Assembly (NCBI RefSeq): GCF_047302405.1
Contig: NZ_CP154853.1
Span: 3,348,001-3,412,000, forward strand
Direction: 5' to 3'
DNA from: Alkalihalobacillus sp047302405
GTDB lineage: Bacteria; Bacillota; Bacilli; Bacillales; Bacillaceae_D
Length of the DNA stretch: 64,000 nucleotides
Made by a program: the position numbers and the translations under genes. How positions within the stretch are numbered: the first letter of the stretch is position 1; each line of letters opens with the position of its first letter. This document shows positions 17,100-26,547 of the stretch, piece by piece. The notes beneath the pieces were generated by a model. That model was given only the letters and a program-made list of their open reading frames with translations, was not told the DNA's origin and ran no database searches.

Positions 17100-17924
17100 T
17101 TATCTTACATTCATTTCACTCGGCTTTGGACCTTTGCGTTCATTACGATCAAGTTGATTAATTTGTTCCATTTCCGTTGCTGATAGCTCAAAGTCAAAGA
17201 CATTAAAGTTTTCTTCAATCCTTGATGGCGTGACAGATTTAGGAATAACGATTGCCTCATTTTGCAAGTGCCAACGGAGGACGACTTGAGCGGCTGTTTT
17301 TTGGTGGGCAGCTGCAATTCTTTGAATCACATCAAGGTTTAAAACTTCTCCACCTTGTTGTAATGGACTCCACGCTTCTACGTAAATATCATGTTTAGCA
17401 CAAAACTCTTTTAATTCCGTTTGAGCTAAGTATGGATGGCATTCCACTTGATTTAAGACAGGCTTTACATCACATTCAGCCAAAATTCTTTCTAAATGGT
17501 TTATGTCAAAATTACAGACTCCGATCGCTTTCACACGACCATCGTGATAAAGCTTTTCCAACGCCTTGTACGTATCGACATATTCGTCAAATTCAGGTGT
17601 CGGCCAATGCACTAAATAGAGGTCCACATAGTCTAATCCAAGCCTTTCTAAACTCTCATCAAAAGCTTTTAAAGTATTTTCATACCCTTGGTCAGAGTTC
17701 CAAACCTTTGTTGTAATGAATAGTTCTTCACGTGGGACAGATGATTCTTTTAAAGCTTTTCCAACACCCTTTTCATTTTGATAAATCATCGCTGTATCGA
17801 TGGAGCGATACCCTGTTTCAATCGCCTTCGTTACCGCTGCTGTTGCTTTCTCATCTTCCACTTGCCAGACTCCAAAACCAAGCTGAGGCATTTTTAATCC
17901 ATTATTTAACGTTACATGGTTCAT
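17100..17924 (-). CDS. Aldo/keto reductase (AKR5-like, diketogluconate reductase type)
   Basis: A 274-residue NADPH-dependent carbonyl reductase of the TIM-barrel AKR family. The catalytic tetrad is visible: D43 and Y48 in SIDTAMIYQNE, K73 in FITTKVWN and H106 in LVHWP. The nucleotide-binding IPKSVTPSRIEENFNVFDF motif lies near the C-terminus. It starts at ATG 17924 after AAAGGAG. Bacillus relatives (YtbE, YvgN) reduce methylglyoxal and assorted aldehydes, so detoxification of reactive carbonyls is a reasonable role. It appears monocistronic. Confidence 0.92.
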   Translation of the reverse strand: MNHVTLNNGLKMPQLGFGVWQVEDEKATAAVTKAIETGYRSIDTAMIYQNEKGVGKALKESSVPREELFITTKVWNSDQGYENTLKAFDESLERLGLDYVDLYLVHWPTPEFDEYVDTYKALEKLYHDGRVKAIGVCNFDINHLERILAECDVKPVLNQVECHPYLAQTELKEFCAKHDIYVEAWSPLQQGGEVLNLDVIQRIAAAHQKTAAQVVLRWHLQNEAIVIPKSVTPSRIEENFNVFDFELSATEMEQINQLDRNERKGPKPSEMNVR

Positions 17925-18095
17925 TGGCCATTACTCCTTTTTTAGCTTAATTTTGATATATATGATTTATTATCGCATGTTCTTCAAAAAACTCCCTAAA
18001 ATATGCTCATATTTTTACGAATTTTTAGAACAAAGCTATCTGTATTCTACAATGGAACAAGATCTTTCCAAGTGAATGAGAGTCATCGGCTATGA

Positions 18096-18974
18096 TTAAA
18101 TGGCAGGTGGACCGAATTTACCTTCACGATAATCCTTATAAGCTTGTTTAATTTCCTCCATCGTATTCATAACGAATGGACCACGCGGAATAATTTCTTC
18201 TTTTATCGGAGTTCCTGAGTAAATGAGTACTTTTGAACGCCGACTGTTAGCCTTTATTTTTAACTCACTTTTTCTTGATTCCTTTCCATTTTCATTAAAG
18301 GTAAGTGTTGCTACACCATGTTTAGATAATTGTACGGAATCTGTACCTTCTCCAAAATCTAAATCACCAGATAATACATAAAGAAATGCATTATGGATTT
18401 CAGGTAAGGAATGGGTGTAAATTGCTCCTTTTTCAAGGTTGATTTCCGCTAATGTAATGGGCACAACTGAATCAAGTGGCCCCTTCACCCTATCATGAAA
18501 CTGACCAGAAAATACCTTGACGAATCCACCTTCGATCTCGATAACTGGAGCATCCTCCGCATATATATTTTGATAAGAGGTTTCTGTTTTTCTCAATTTT
18601 TTAGGTAAGTTTAACCATAATTGCAGAGTATGAGCAATATCATCCTTAACTCCTTCTTCTGCATGCCTTGCCGCCCAGCCTGCATTCATATATTGCACAT
18701 CACCAGCCTCTAAAATATCACGTCCTCCACCATTATCAATATGTTCTAATCGCCCATCTACAACATAAGTGATCGTCTGAAAGCCACGGTGAGGATGATC
18801 TGAAAATGCTCCCCTTTTAAACCAATCTTCAGCCATTAAAATAAATGGATCAAAATCAGCCCAGCGCTCGACTGGAAGAACCCATCCCTTTTGAATAAAT
18901 GGAAAAGAAGCTTCTTCATACTTTACATACCAATGATCTTTGATTTGTCTTTGAAAATTAGACATTTCTTTCAT
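18096..18974 (-). CDS. Pirin-family protein
   Basis: 292 residues from ATG 18974, placed eight bases after GAGGAG; two earlier in-frame starts lie too close to that site. It is a bicupin with the pirin metal site in the N-terminal domain: H60 and H62 in SDHPHRGFQT, H104 and E106 in AARHAEEG. Members such as YhhW act as quercetin dioxygenases in vitro, others bind transcription factors. The C-terminal pirin domain follows with PRGPFVMNTMEEI. It has no obvious operon partner. Confidence 0.9.
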   Translation of the reverse strand: MKEMSNFQRQIKDHWYVKYEEASFPFIQKGWVLPVERWADFDPFILMAEDWFKRGAFSDHPHRGFQTITYVVDGRLEHIDNGGGRDILEAGDVQYMNAGWAARHAEEGVKDDIAHTLQLWLNLPKKLRKTETSYQNIYAEDAPVIEIEGGFVKVFSGQFHDRVKGPLDSVVPITLAEINLEKGAIYTHSLPEIHNAFLYVLSGDLDFGEGTDSVQLSKHGVATLTFNENGKESRKSELKIKANSRRSKVLIYSGTPIKEEIIPRGPFVMNTMEEIKQAYKDYREGKFGPPAI

Positions 18975-18983
18975 TTTCATCAC

Positions 18984-19327
18984 TCCTCAATAAAAGCTCA
19001 ACATATCGTAACAGGTAGTTTAATATAGCAGTTTCCTGATTTATTCTATTATTAGTGTATTTCTCTCAGATATTTACATACTTTTCATATGAAGATGTAT
19101 GTTAAATAAATGTTAAAAGAGCCGCTTCAACTAATCAACTTATTTGCTCAGAATTTATCCTCTCATCTAGTAACTCTTTAACACCACATTTTTCACTATG
19201 ATTTCTCAGCCTCATAGATCCCACCGTAATTCATCGGAGCAAGAAGTGGGAATACAACTCTCCAGAATACGCTCTACCACTAGCTTTTAATATTTATTTT
19301 TAATTCATAACATACTCTTCTTCTGAG
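18984..19327. other. Intergenic region with no recognised feature
   Basis: It separates pirin from the second germination operon. It is AT-rich, with a weak hairpin TCCCAC/GTGGGA at about 19210-19242, but no supported gene or recognised RNA. It contains the end of transcription of the gerB-containing operon, though no strong T-run hairpin is visible. Confidence 0.4.
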
Positions 19328-20437
19328 TTATGCCTTGACGCTTTTCTCCTCTCGTTTTTTCCTAATTAAACCAACAATGAAAATGACAAGAGGCAATAAT
19401 AACCCAAAAAAGAGAACGAAAGGAATCCAGAGTTCTGCAACATACGCACGAATAGAGCTTGTAAAAGGAGGAACAGCTTGAGCAATAGCTAAAACAATTA
19501 GTACACTTGGAAATACTAAAATCCGGTAAGAACTCACTTGAAATAGACGAGCAAATAAGTTTAATGCCACATACATGCATAGGCTCAGTTTAACAAATGA
19601 TGTAACAATCCATTGGATCGCAATTAAAGCTTCGATTCGCTGCAAAAAATCGGCTATATTGATTTTTTTGGCCGAAAAAAAAGCAGGAAAACTAATGGAG
19701 GAAGTAAGACCAACACCTATAGTAAGAATCGTTAAAAGAGCTTTTAACAAAATAAAGAAACCCCCTAATGACACACCTATGAAAAAATATTTTCTAGCTT
19801 TTTTTTGATCGTTTATCAACGGATAAATAGCTAGCAATAGGACTAACTCTAAAAATGGGATGGAAATCATTAAAAGAGAACCTTCAAAAATAGGAACAAA
19901 ACCATGTTCAAAGATTGGCTTTATGTAATCAAAATTAATATCTTTCATTAAGAGAATAACGGGTACAAGGACAACAAAAATAACAATTGGAAAAAATAAT
20001 TCCGAAGCTCTTGCAAAGGTCTCTATCCCATATAACAAAGCAACAACTACGGCAATAAGCATCAGTAATTGAATAGCGTAAATAGGTGTTTCAGGAATGA
20101 TTTGAGTTTTTAGAAAATCACCAGCATCCCTAAGTGTCAAACTTGCCAAAAAGAAAGCAAAACCACAATACAATAGAATAAATAACCGGCCAATCCATTT
20201 GCCCAATATTTTTTCAAGTAACTCAGGAAACGCTGTACTTGGATAAAGTGAGCAAATAGACGAATAAAAGTATACTAATAATAAGCTATAGCCAATCCCT
20301 AATAATCCTGAAATCCAAGCATCTTGTTTGGCAACTCCTGCAAGTGCCGCTGGTAAGATAAGAACGGTACTACCAATAATAAATAAACAAACTAATACCA
20401 TAAATTGAGAGGCAGAGATTTTTTCCACTTTGATCAT
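19328..20437 (-). CDS. gerB: Spore germinant receptor, B subunit (second operon)
   Basis: 369 residues from the ATG at 20437, behind GGAAGGGGGG; an upstream in-frame ATG at 20458 overlaps that site. It has about ten membrane segments of the GerAB/spore permease family (start ISASQFMVLVCLFIIGSTVL). It is the last gene of an operon ordered gerA-gerC-gerD-gerB, unlike the A-B-C operon at 13-16.7 kb. With a different B subunit the two receptors probably recognise different germinants. Confidence 0.92.
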   Translation of the reverse strand: MIKVEKISASQFMVLVCLFIIGSTVLILPAALAGVAKQDAWISGLLGIGYSLLLVYFYSSICSLYPSTAFPELLEKILGKWIGRLFILLYCGFAFFLASLTLRDAGDFLKTQIIPETPIYAIQLLMLIAVVVALLYGIETFARASELFFPIVIFVVLVPVILLMKDINFDYIKPIFEHGFVPIFEGSLLMISIPFLELVLLLAIYPLINDQKKARKYFFIGVSLGGFFILLKALLTILTIGVGLTSSISFPAFFSAKKINIADFLQRIEALIAIQWIVTSFVKLSLCMYVALNLFARLFQVSSYRILVFPSVLIVLAIAQAVPPFTSSIRAYVAELWIPFVLFFGLLLPLVIFIVGLIRKKREEKSVKA

Positions 20438-20462
20438 AATCCCCCCTTCCTTTTTCATTAGG

Positions 20463-20675
20463 TCAACCATTTTGTCCAAATAACTTTTGAAGCATCTCAA
20501 ATGGATCCGGTAAACTCCCTCTTATACTTAAAGTAAGATGTAATGCTATTCCAATCGAGAATATAAACAAAAAAATAAACCACTCTCTTTTTTTCGTTTT
20601 CATTTTAAGCAAATAGGGAATTTCTATTATCCCTACAATAATTATCATGAAGATGACAAAATTTAATGGCCACAT
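20463..20675 (-). CDS. Germinant receptor D subunit-like small membrane protein
   Basis: 70 residues from ATG 20675, four bases after the GerC stop and behind GAAGGA. Two hydrophobic segments (about 5-23 and 33-50) flank a short basic loop KMKTKKRE. Small two-segment D subunits encoded with some ger operons (for example gerK-associated ones) have been shown to modulate germination. Position inside the operon, size and topology fit, although primary sequence in this group is poorly conserved. Confidence 0.75.
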   Translation of the reverse strand: MWPLNFVIFMIIIVGIIEIPYLLKMKTKKREWFIFLFIFSIGIALHLTLSIRGSLPDPFEMLQKLFGQNG

Positions 20676-20679
20676 ATAT

Positions 20680-21891
20680 TCATAATCCTTCAATTATTTT
20701 TTTTACTGAATTTGTAATATTGCCCTTTCCGCGAATATTTACATCTACCGCTACATCAAAATCCATCTCCATAAAGGTTTGATTCCATTCACTCTCTTTT
20801 TTCTTCCACTCTTTTAAATTGCTCCGATAAAGAGCATCTCCAAAACCAAAAATATCGGTCCCTAATGCTTGAGCCTTTTTTATCGACGCAATGACTTCTT
20901 GTTTAATTTCATTATTCGTTTTCTCTTCAATGGAAGTCATCGTTTCTTTTTCATCAAAATTCATAGAGCATAGAGTATTTCCGATTTGTGCGTCAGCTGA
21001 AACTTTCACTTCTCCCTTAATTTTATTTTCTACAACAGTTGTTTGAACCTTTGCTGAAGTGGCTAAAATTTCAATTCCTATCTTCTCGTTTTCTGATTGT
21101 TGACATGGAATGTTTATAATCGTACTGTTAATTTCACTTTGCGTGAAGTTATACCCACGGCTTTCAGAATCATTTAACCAACCAACTAACCGGTCTTGAT
21201 TAAACACAGCCAAATCATTATTAGCAAGTATCGCTGGTAACTCACTTTGATTCAGACTATCAATCGATTCTCCCTCCTTAAGATTTCCTAGTATAAATAC
21301 ACCTGGTAAAGCAGGTGCATTTCCTTTACTCGCTAACTCATTAATCAAATTATCAATAGTGACCGTTTCGGTTGTACCCCAAGTTTTATGAGAAGTTTGT
21401 AAAGACTGATATAGTTCGTTCGCTGGAATTTTATCTAAAATAGTTAAGACCTCCAATATTTCTTTTGCTTTCATATCTTTTGCTACTAAAAAGAAAAAAT
21501 CAGCTCTAAATTCATGATCCCTCAATAAAAAGTCTAGCCCTTCTGAAATCCCACTTTTTGCAAAGTTCTCACCAAATATAACGACTTTTGTGTAAGATTC
21601 ATAAATTTTTCTCGGTATTTGGGTTGTCAGTCTTCGTAATGCCTCAAACATCGTATCCCCTTTTCCATGAAAAGCAACTACTGGACTATAAGAACTACTT
21701 CCTGATTCCTGTAAAGCAATAGCGGTTGGGTTTATTATTTGGACGGTAACTAGGAACTGGCCATCTTCTGCATAATCAATTCCCATCGCTGCTGATATAG
21801 CAAGTTCATTTAATTCACGACGATTCCAGCAGCCTGTTACGAAACTAAGCAAAATAAAAATGAGCAATATTCTTATGAGCAGACCCTTCAA
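20680..21891 (-). CDS. gerC: Spore germinant receptor, C subunit (second operon, lipoprotein)
   Basis: 403 residues starting at TTG 21891 behind AAGGAGG. The lipobox SFVTGC is followed by WNRRELNELAISAAMGID, the classical GerAC start. The protein is predicted to be a membrane-anchored lipoprotein facing the inner-membrane/cortex side of the spore. It lies 45 bases downstream of its A subunit and just before the D-like gene. Confidence 0.93.
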   Translation of the reverse strand: MKGLLIRILLIFILLSFVTGCWNRRELNELAISAAMGIDYAEDGQFLVTVQIINPTAIALQESGSSSYSPVVAFHGKGDTMFEALRRLTTQIPRKIYESYTKVVIFGENFAKSGISEGLDFLLRDHEFRADFFFLVAKDMKAKEILEVLTILDKIPANELYQSLQTSHKTWGTTETVTIDNLINELASKGNAPALPGVFILGNLKEGESIDSLNQSELPAILANNDLAVFNQDRLVGWLNDSESRGYNFTQSEINSTIINIPCQQSENEKIGIEILATSAKVQTTVVENKIKGEVKVSADAQIGNTLCSMNFDEKETMTSIEEKTNNEIKQEVIASIKKAQALGTDIFGFGDALYRSNLKEWKKKESEWNQTFMEMDFDVAVDVNIRGKGNITNSVKKIIEGL

Positions 21892-21936
21892 ACCTCACAC
21901 CTCCTTAATAAAAAGCGTACTCCGTTTGCTCAGAAG

Positions 21937-23562
21937 CTAGAGTGATTTAACTTCTTTTTCATTCTCTTTCTCTCTTTTGACATTCTGATGATTCATTAAT
22001 TTCGGGCGAGCTATCATATCCCAAAGTGGCAATCTTAATATATTATCCTTTTGATCGGCTAAATTAAATGGAGCAAACGGTGACATATACGGAATACCAA
22101 AAGAACGTAAGCTACAAAGATGAAGAACAATAAGAATACAACCAATGGATATTCCATATAGCCCAAACGATGCAGCCAGAGCCATCATTGGAAAACGCAA
22201 TATCCGAAATGAAGCTCCCATATTAAAGGAAGGAATCACAAAACTTGAGATAGCTGTGATCGCAACAATAATAACCATTGCAGCTGAAACAAGACCTGCT
22301 TCTACAGCTGCTAGCCCAACAACAAGTGTACCGACAATTGAAACAGCCTGACCAACAGCTCTAGGCATCCTCAGTCCTGCTTCCCTTATAATCTCAAAGG
22401 CAATTTCCATGATTAATGCTTCAACAAATGCAGGGAAAGGAACCCCTTCCCTTTGTGAATACAAACTAACTAATAATGTTGGTGGAAGCATTTCGTGATG
22501 AAAAGTTGTAATCGCAATATAAAAAGATGGTGCCAATAAAGATAAAAGCACAGCAAGTAACCTTAATATTCTTATCAATGTTATATAATCAGAACGCTGA
22601 TAATAATCTTCTGGAACTTGATAAAATTCTGTAAACAATGCAGGCACGACAAGAGCAAATGGCGTTCCATTAACCAAAATAGCTACTCTTCCTTCTAACA
22701 ATTTCCCAGAAACCGAATCTGGTCTTTCTGTACTTGAGATTGTAGGAAATGGTGTAAATGTCTCATCTTGAATCAGTTCTTCAATATAGCCACTTTCTAA
22801 AATCGAATCAATATTAATTTTTTCTAAGCGTCGAAATACTTCTTTCACTAATTCTGGTTCAGTAATATTATCTAGATACATAACAGCAATTTCCGTTTTC
22901 GTTGCACGCCCTATCTCCATCGATACAACTCTTAAATTGATCGAGCGAATACGCTGTCTAACAAGTGCTGTATTCGTCCTTATCACTTCAGTAAAAGAAT
23001 CTCTAGGCCCTCGCACTAATACTTCTGTTTCAGATTCTTGTATACTTCGTTCCTTATAGTTCTTCGTATCAATGGCTAGTGCTTCGTTTATCCCATCTAC
23101 AAGCAACAACGTATTACCATTAAATAAAATAGCATAGGCGTCCTCATACTCATTTATCTTCTTAATATCACTCGTCGAAATACACTCTATAATATTTGAT
23201 AAATCCATTAACTCTTCGAAACATTCCTTATTCCTGTATTCATCTCTAATTGCGACAATAACCGATTCCTCTATGACATTACAATCGGCGATACCCTCAA
23301 TATAAATTAAAGCCATCTCTTTTTTGTGTTCGAATTGATTAATACTTAGCTTTCGTATTACTAAATCACAATCATTATCAAAACTCTTTTTTATCTTGAG
23401 TAAATTATCGTCAAGACTTTCTTCAAAAACAGGAGAAGCTGTCGTAATTGGTTGTCTCTTTTTCTCATTCATTGAATATTGATATTTTATTTTTCTTAAT
23501 TTTCTCGACAACTTCACCACACCTTTATTTAATACATTTAATCCTCCGGTTAGTTTAAACAA
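21937..23562 (-). CDS. gerA: Spore germinant receptor, A subunit (second operon)
   Basis: Up to 541 residues. The start is uncertain: TTG 23562 has no ribosome binding site, while an in-frame TTG a few codons on (before SRKLRKIK) follows AAAGGTG. The hydrophilic N-terminal domain has the GerA signature VRGPRDSFTEVIRTNTALVR and SGYIEELIQDETFTPFPTIS, then EGRVAILVNGTPFALVVPAL before about five membrane segments. The C-terminus is long and charged (KREKENEKEVKSL). It heads an A-C-D-B operon. A terminator-like hairpin stands in its upstream leader. Confidence 0.92.
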   Translation of the reverse strand: MFKLTGGLNVLNKGVVKLSRKLRKIKYQYSMNEKKRQPITTASPVFEESLDDNLLKIKKSFDNDCDLVIRKLSINQFEHKKEMALIYIEGIADCNVIEESVIVAIRDEYRNKECFEELMDLSNIIECISTSDIKKINEYEDAYAILFNGNTLLLVDGINEALAIDTKNYKERSIQESETEVLVRGPRDSFTEVIRTNTALVRQRIRSINLRVVSMEIGRATKTEIAVMYLDNITEPELVKEVFRRLEKINIDSILESGYIEELIQDETFTPFPTISSTERPDSVSGKLLEGRVAILVNGTPFALVVPALFTEFYQVPEDYYQRSDYITLIRILRLLAVLLSLLAPSFYIAITTFHHEMLPPTLLVSLYSQREGVPFPAFVEALIMEIAFEIIREAGLRMPRAVGQAVSIVGTLVVGLAAVEAGLVSAAMVIIVAITAISSFVIPSFNMGASFRILRFPMMALAASFGLYGISIGCILIVLHLCSLRSFGIPYMSPFAPFNLADQKDNILRLPLWDMIARPKLMNHQNVKREKENEKEVKSL

Positions 23563-23614
23563 ATCTATTTTTTTCTATTCCCGAGAAGATATAAAAGTTT
23601 AGGACACTCCAACA

Positions 23615-23659
23615 ATAAAAAAAGACTACTGATAAAGGAATATCCTTATCAGTAGTCTC
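23615..23659 (-). terminator. Terminator-like hairpin in leader of second ger operon
   Basis: AGACTACTGATAA (23623-23635) pairs perfectly with TTATCAGTAGTCT (23646-23658), and on the minus strand a run of seven T follows. It stands about 55-95 bases upstream of gerA with no minus-strand gene before it to terminate. Confidence 0.7.
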
Positions 23660-23776
23660 ATAATTTCTTAACTGTTCTCCGTTTGTTTTGGTAAGTTCCA
23701 AAAATATTTCATTCTTTTTGCATAAACATTCCTTTTTTATCAAGAATAACATTGAATGAAAAAAGGAGATGAATAA

Positions 23777-24646
23777 ATGAAAGAAAGAATAGTTAAGTGG
23801 GTGTTAATTATTGGGCTTCTATTTTGTTACCAAATGACGGATCTCATGATTGTTTCTGCTAATGAGGATACAGCAGGTGATATTTCGCAGCAGTGGTGGA
23901 AAAAAGACAAACGAGATAAACCTGATGAAGACTTTCCTGACCTTAGAGGAGGACCTGAAAACCCTGAACGACAACGGCAGCAGCCTGTTGACATGAACCT
24001 CCTACAAGAACGGTATCCCGACACGTTTATCTTACAAGGTCCAGCTGATCAAAATCGAATTGCGTTAACGTTTGATGATGGCCCCGATCAACGTTTTTCA
24101 AATGATGTATTAGATGTGTTAAATCAGTACAATGTACCAGCAACGTTTTTCTTATTGGGCTCAAGAGCGGTTGCTTATCCTGAAATTGTGACGCGAATTC
24201 AAAATGAAGGTCATGTAATTGCCAATCACACTTATTTACATCCGAACCTCGTTGATGAATCCGATATCGAAACTCTAGAAAGAGAAGTATCTAGAACTGA
24301 AGATGCTTTGAATGACATTATTGGCTACCGAACAAGTTTATTCCGTCCACCATATGGCTTTTTATACAATGAACTAGTCGAAAAACTAGCGGAAATGCAA
24401 TATTTAGTTATTGGCTGGTCAGTCGATTCATTGGACTGGCAGGAAGACCCACCTGAGACCATTGCTGCTAATGTATTAGATAACGTTCAACCAGGGGCAA
24501 TCATTCTGATGCATGACGGGGCCGATTGGGATGGAGATAGAACCAATACGATCGAATCCCTTCACCAAATTATTCCTACCTTACAAGAGCAAGGCTATGA
24601 GTTCGTGACCGTACCAGAATTGTTAAATGTTCCATTTGCAAAATAG
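23777..24646 (+). CDS. Secreted polysaccharide deacetylase (NodB domain)
   Basis: 289 residues; ATG behind AAAGGAGATG. A signal peptide (residues 1-28) is followed by a charged linker and a NodB-homology domain from about 93. All five catalytic motifs are present: TFDDGP with D100 and D101, metal ligands H151 and H155 in HTYLHP, RPPYG at 190-194, DSLDW at 217-221 and LMHDG with H246. It removes acetyl groups from N-acetylglucosamine or N-acetylmuramic acid in peptidoglycan or a related polymer, metal-dependently, outside the membrane. Its position beside a ger operon suggests, without proof, a role in spore cortex or wall modification. Confidence 0.9.
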   Translation: MKERIVKWVLIIGLLFCYQMTDLMIVSANEDTAGDISQQWWKKDKRDKPDEDFPDLRGGPENPERQRQQPVDMNLLQERYPDTFILQGPADQNRIALTFDDGPDQRFSNDVLDVLNQYNVPATFFLLGSRAVAYPEIVTRIQNEGHVIANHTYLHPNLVDESDIETLEREVSRTEDALNDIIGYRTSLFRPPYGFLYNELVEKLAEMQYLVIGWSVDSLDWQEDPPETIAANVLDNVQPGAIILMHDGADWDGDRTNTIESLHQIIPTLQEQGYEFVTVPELLNVPFAK

Positions 24647-24647
24647 A

Positions 24648-24691
24648 AGACTATCTCAAAAGGGTTTTTACCTTTTGAGATAGTCTTTTTT
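24648..24691 (+). terminator. Terminator of deacetylase gene
   Basis: A perfect 14 bp stem, AGACTATCTCAAAA (24648-24661) with TTTTGAGATAGTCT (24673-24686), followed by TTTTT. Confidence 0.95.
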
Positions 24692-24736
24692 AGTGAAGAG
24701 AAATTTACGTTTATTAAATATCAAGTAGTGTAGTAC

Positions 24737-25531
24737 CTATTTCAACTTCTCCGCGATGAGCGAAGCTGCTTTTTTAGGGTTCATTCGATAAATAAAGTCC
24801 AACAGCTTTGAATCTTTACCAGCTAAAACTCGGTATTGGTTATTTTCTGTTCCTTTTATAATAATTTCAGCTGCGTCTTGCGGTGTTAATAGTTTTTTCT
24901 TTTGTTCAGCAGTAGCTTCTTTTCTCTCACCAGTATCAGCACCTGAATTTTTCGTAATATCTGTGCCAACCCCTCCAGGGAAGACAACTGTGACATTGAC
25001 ATTTGTATCCTTTAGCTCAGAATGTAAACCTTCTGTCATCAATTTAACGGCAGCCTTAGATGCCCCATAAATAGATTGTCCAGGAACAGGTAAAAATCCA
25101 CCCATACTTGAGATATTCGTAATATGGGCAACCGGTCTTTTAAGCAGATGAGGCAAGAACGTTTTCACCATATATAACGTGCCATAGAAATTGACATCCA
25201 TCACTAGTTTAATTTTTTCATAGTCTAAGTCATTAACATGTACGAATGGTTGAATAATCCCAGCATTATTAATGAGGGCATCAACCGCACCATGGTAGGC
25301 CATTACCTGCTCAGGTAGCGCCTCTACGGCTTCTCTATCTGTAATGTTGACAACATGTGTGGAAACCTTATCTTTTTTTTCCCCCGCTAGTTGGACTGTT
25401 TCTTCTAATCCATTCTTATTCAAATCAACCGCTGCTACTTGAGCCCCTTTTGAAAGAAGATTGAGAACTAACTCACGTCCAATTCCACTACCTCCACCAG
25501 TAACAACAAATACTTTATTTTTAATTTCCAT
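24737..25531 (-). CDS. Short-chain dehydrogenase/reductase
   Basis: A 264-residue classical SDR. The cofactor motif TGGGSGIG is at 11-18, NNAG at 88-91, and the catalytic residues are S142, Y155 and K159 (SIYGASKAA). D36 after the second strand suggests NAD(H) preference. It is divergent from a TetR gene 235 bases away, a pairing often seen when the regulator controls the enzyme. Substrate is unknown. Confidence 0.92.
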   Translation of the reverse strand: MEIKNKVFVVTGGGSGIGRELVLNLLSKGAQVAAVDLNKNGLEETVQLAGEKKDKVSTHVVNITDREAVEALPEQVMAYHGAVDALINNAGIIQPFVHVNDLDYEKIKLVMDVNFYGTLYMVKTFLPHLLKRPVAHITNISSMGGFLPVPGQSIYGASKAAVKLMTEGLHSELKDTNVNVTVVFPGGVGTDITKNSGADTGERKEATAEQKKKLLTPQDAAEIIIKGTENNQYRVLAGKDSKLLDFIYRMNPKKAASLIAEKLK

Positions 25532-25766
25532 AATATATGCCCCCTTATTATCCTATTTAATCGTTATCTATTCTCAATCGTAGTCAAGAAACCGAAAAAT
25601 GAATCCGTTTTCACAATGAAAATAATGAACACTTGTTGATTTATTTAAATCTATGTATAGTATAATAATGAAAGAAATAATATACAATCCGCAAATATAG
25701 ACCTATTTGTTCATTATCAAACACCAGTGAAACGATATGTCTGTTAACGAATAAACGGAGGATAAT

Positions 25767-26378
25767 ATGTCGATAAAAAACAATTCTAAAGACAGAAGAA
25801 TTATCAAATCAAAAAACGCTTTAAAAGAAGCATTAATTTCCTTAATGAATACGAAAGATTTTAAAGAAATTACGATTACAGACATTGTGCAAATCGCTGA
25901 CTTAAATCGAGGAACTTTTTATAAACATTACCAATACAAAGAGGATATTCTTGAAGAGATTATCGATGATGTCATCACCCATTTAATTGATTCCTATCGT
26001 AAACCGTATAAAGACAAAGAGACTTTTGACGTGTCACAGCTAAGTTCAAATGCCATTCATATTTTTGACCATGTCTTAACATATTCAAATTTCTATTCGC
26101 TGATTGTTCAATCAAACGTCTTATCTGGTTTTCATCATAAGATTTATAAAGTGATTAAAGACCTAATTTTGCACGACCTTACGGATTATATTTCTACACA
26201 TACAATAAATAAAGAATTGCTAGCAAGTTATCATTCATATGCGATCATGGGTATAATCATTGAATGGATTGAGAATGATTTCAAATACAGCTCCAATTAT
26301 ATGGCCGAGCAGTTACTATTTATCGTCAAAATGGATCGAAATAACCTTTTTTCCAATCAAGGTATAATAGACAATTAA
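25767..26378 (+). CDS. TetR/AcrR-family regulator
   Basis: 203 residues, ATG behind GGAGG. The helix-turn-helix is ITITDIVQIADLNRGTFYKH at about 35-54. The C-terminal region resembles the dihydroxyacetone-kinase-regulator-like group of TetR proteins. It probably regulates the divergent SDR gene. The gene is followed by a fragment of a VOC-family gene on the same strand, so it may once have headed a longer operon. Confidence 0.88.
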   Translation: MSIKNNSKDRRIIKSKNALKEALISLMNTKDFKEITITDIVQIADLNRGTFYKHYQYKEDILEEIIDDVITHLIDSYRKPYKDKETFDVSQLSSNAIHIFDHVLTYSNFYSLIVQSNVLSGFHHKIYKVIKDLILHDLTDYISTHTINKELLASYHSYAIMGIIIEWIENDFKYSSNYMAEQLLFIVKMDRNNLFSNQGIIDN

Positions 26379-26387
26379 ATTAGCTAA

Positions 26388-26462
26388 AAAGAGTGGGGTT
26401 ACACAGGTCATTTTAAAGATCCGAACGGACATGTTTGGGAAGTCGTTACTTGGAACAAATAA
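26388..26462 (+). pseudogene. C-terminal relic of a VOC/glyoxalase-family gene
   Basis: The 24 codons read EWGYTGHFKDPNGHVWEVVT then WNK and a stop. This is the conserved C-terminus of vicinal-oxygen-chelate proteins (a Gly-Tyr-x-Gly-x-Phe-x-Asp-Pro-x-Gly-His-x-Trp-Glu pattern). An in-frame stop at 26385-26387 and the TetR gene immediately upstream show the rest is gone. Confidence 0.7.
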
Positions 26463-26547
26463 CTAGAAAGATAAATACACCCGATTATTAAACGTAGAAA
26501 CTGAAAAACGGCACCATCGTTAAAATAGCGTTACATTAAGTTGGTCT

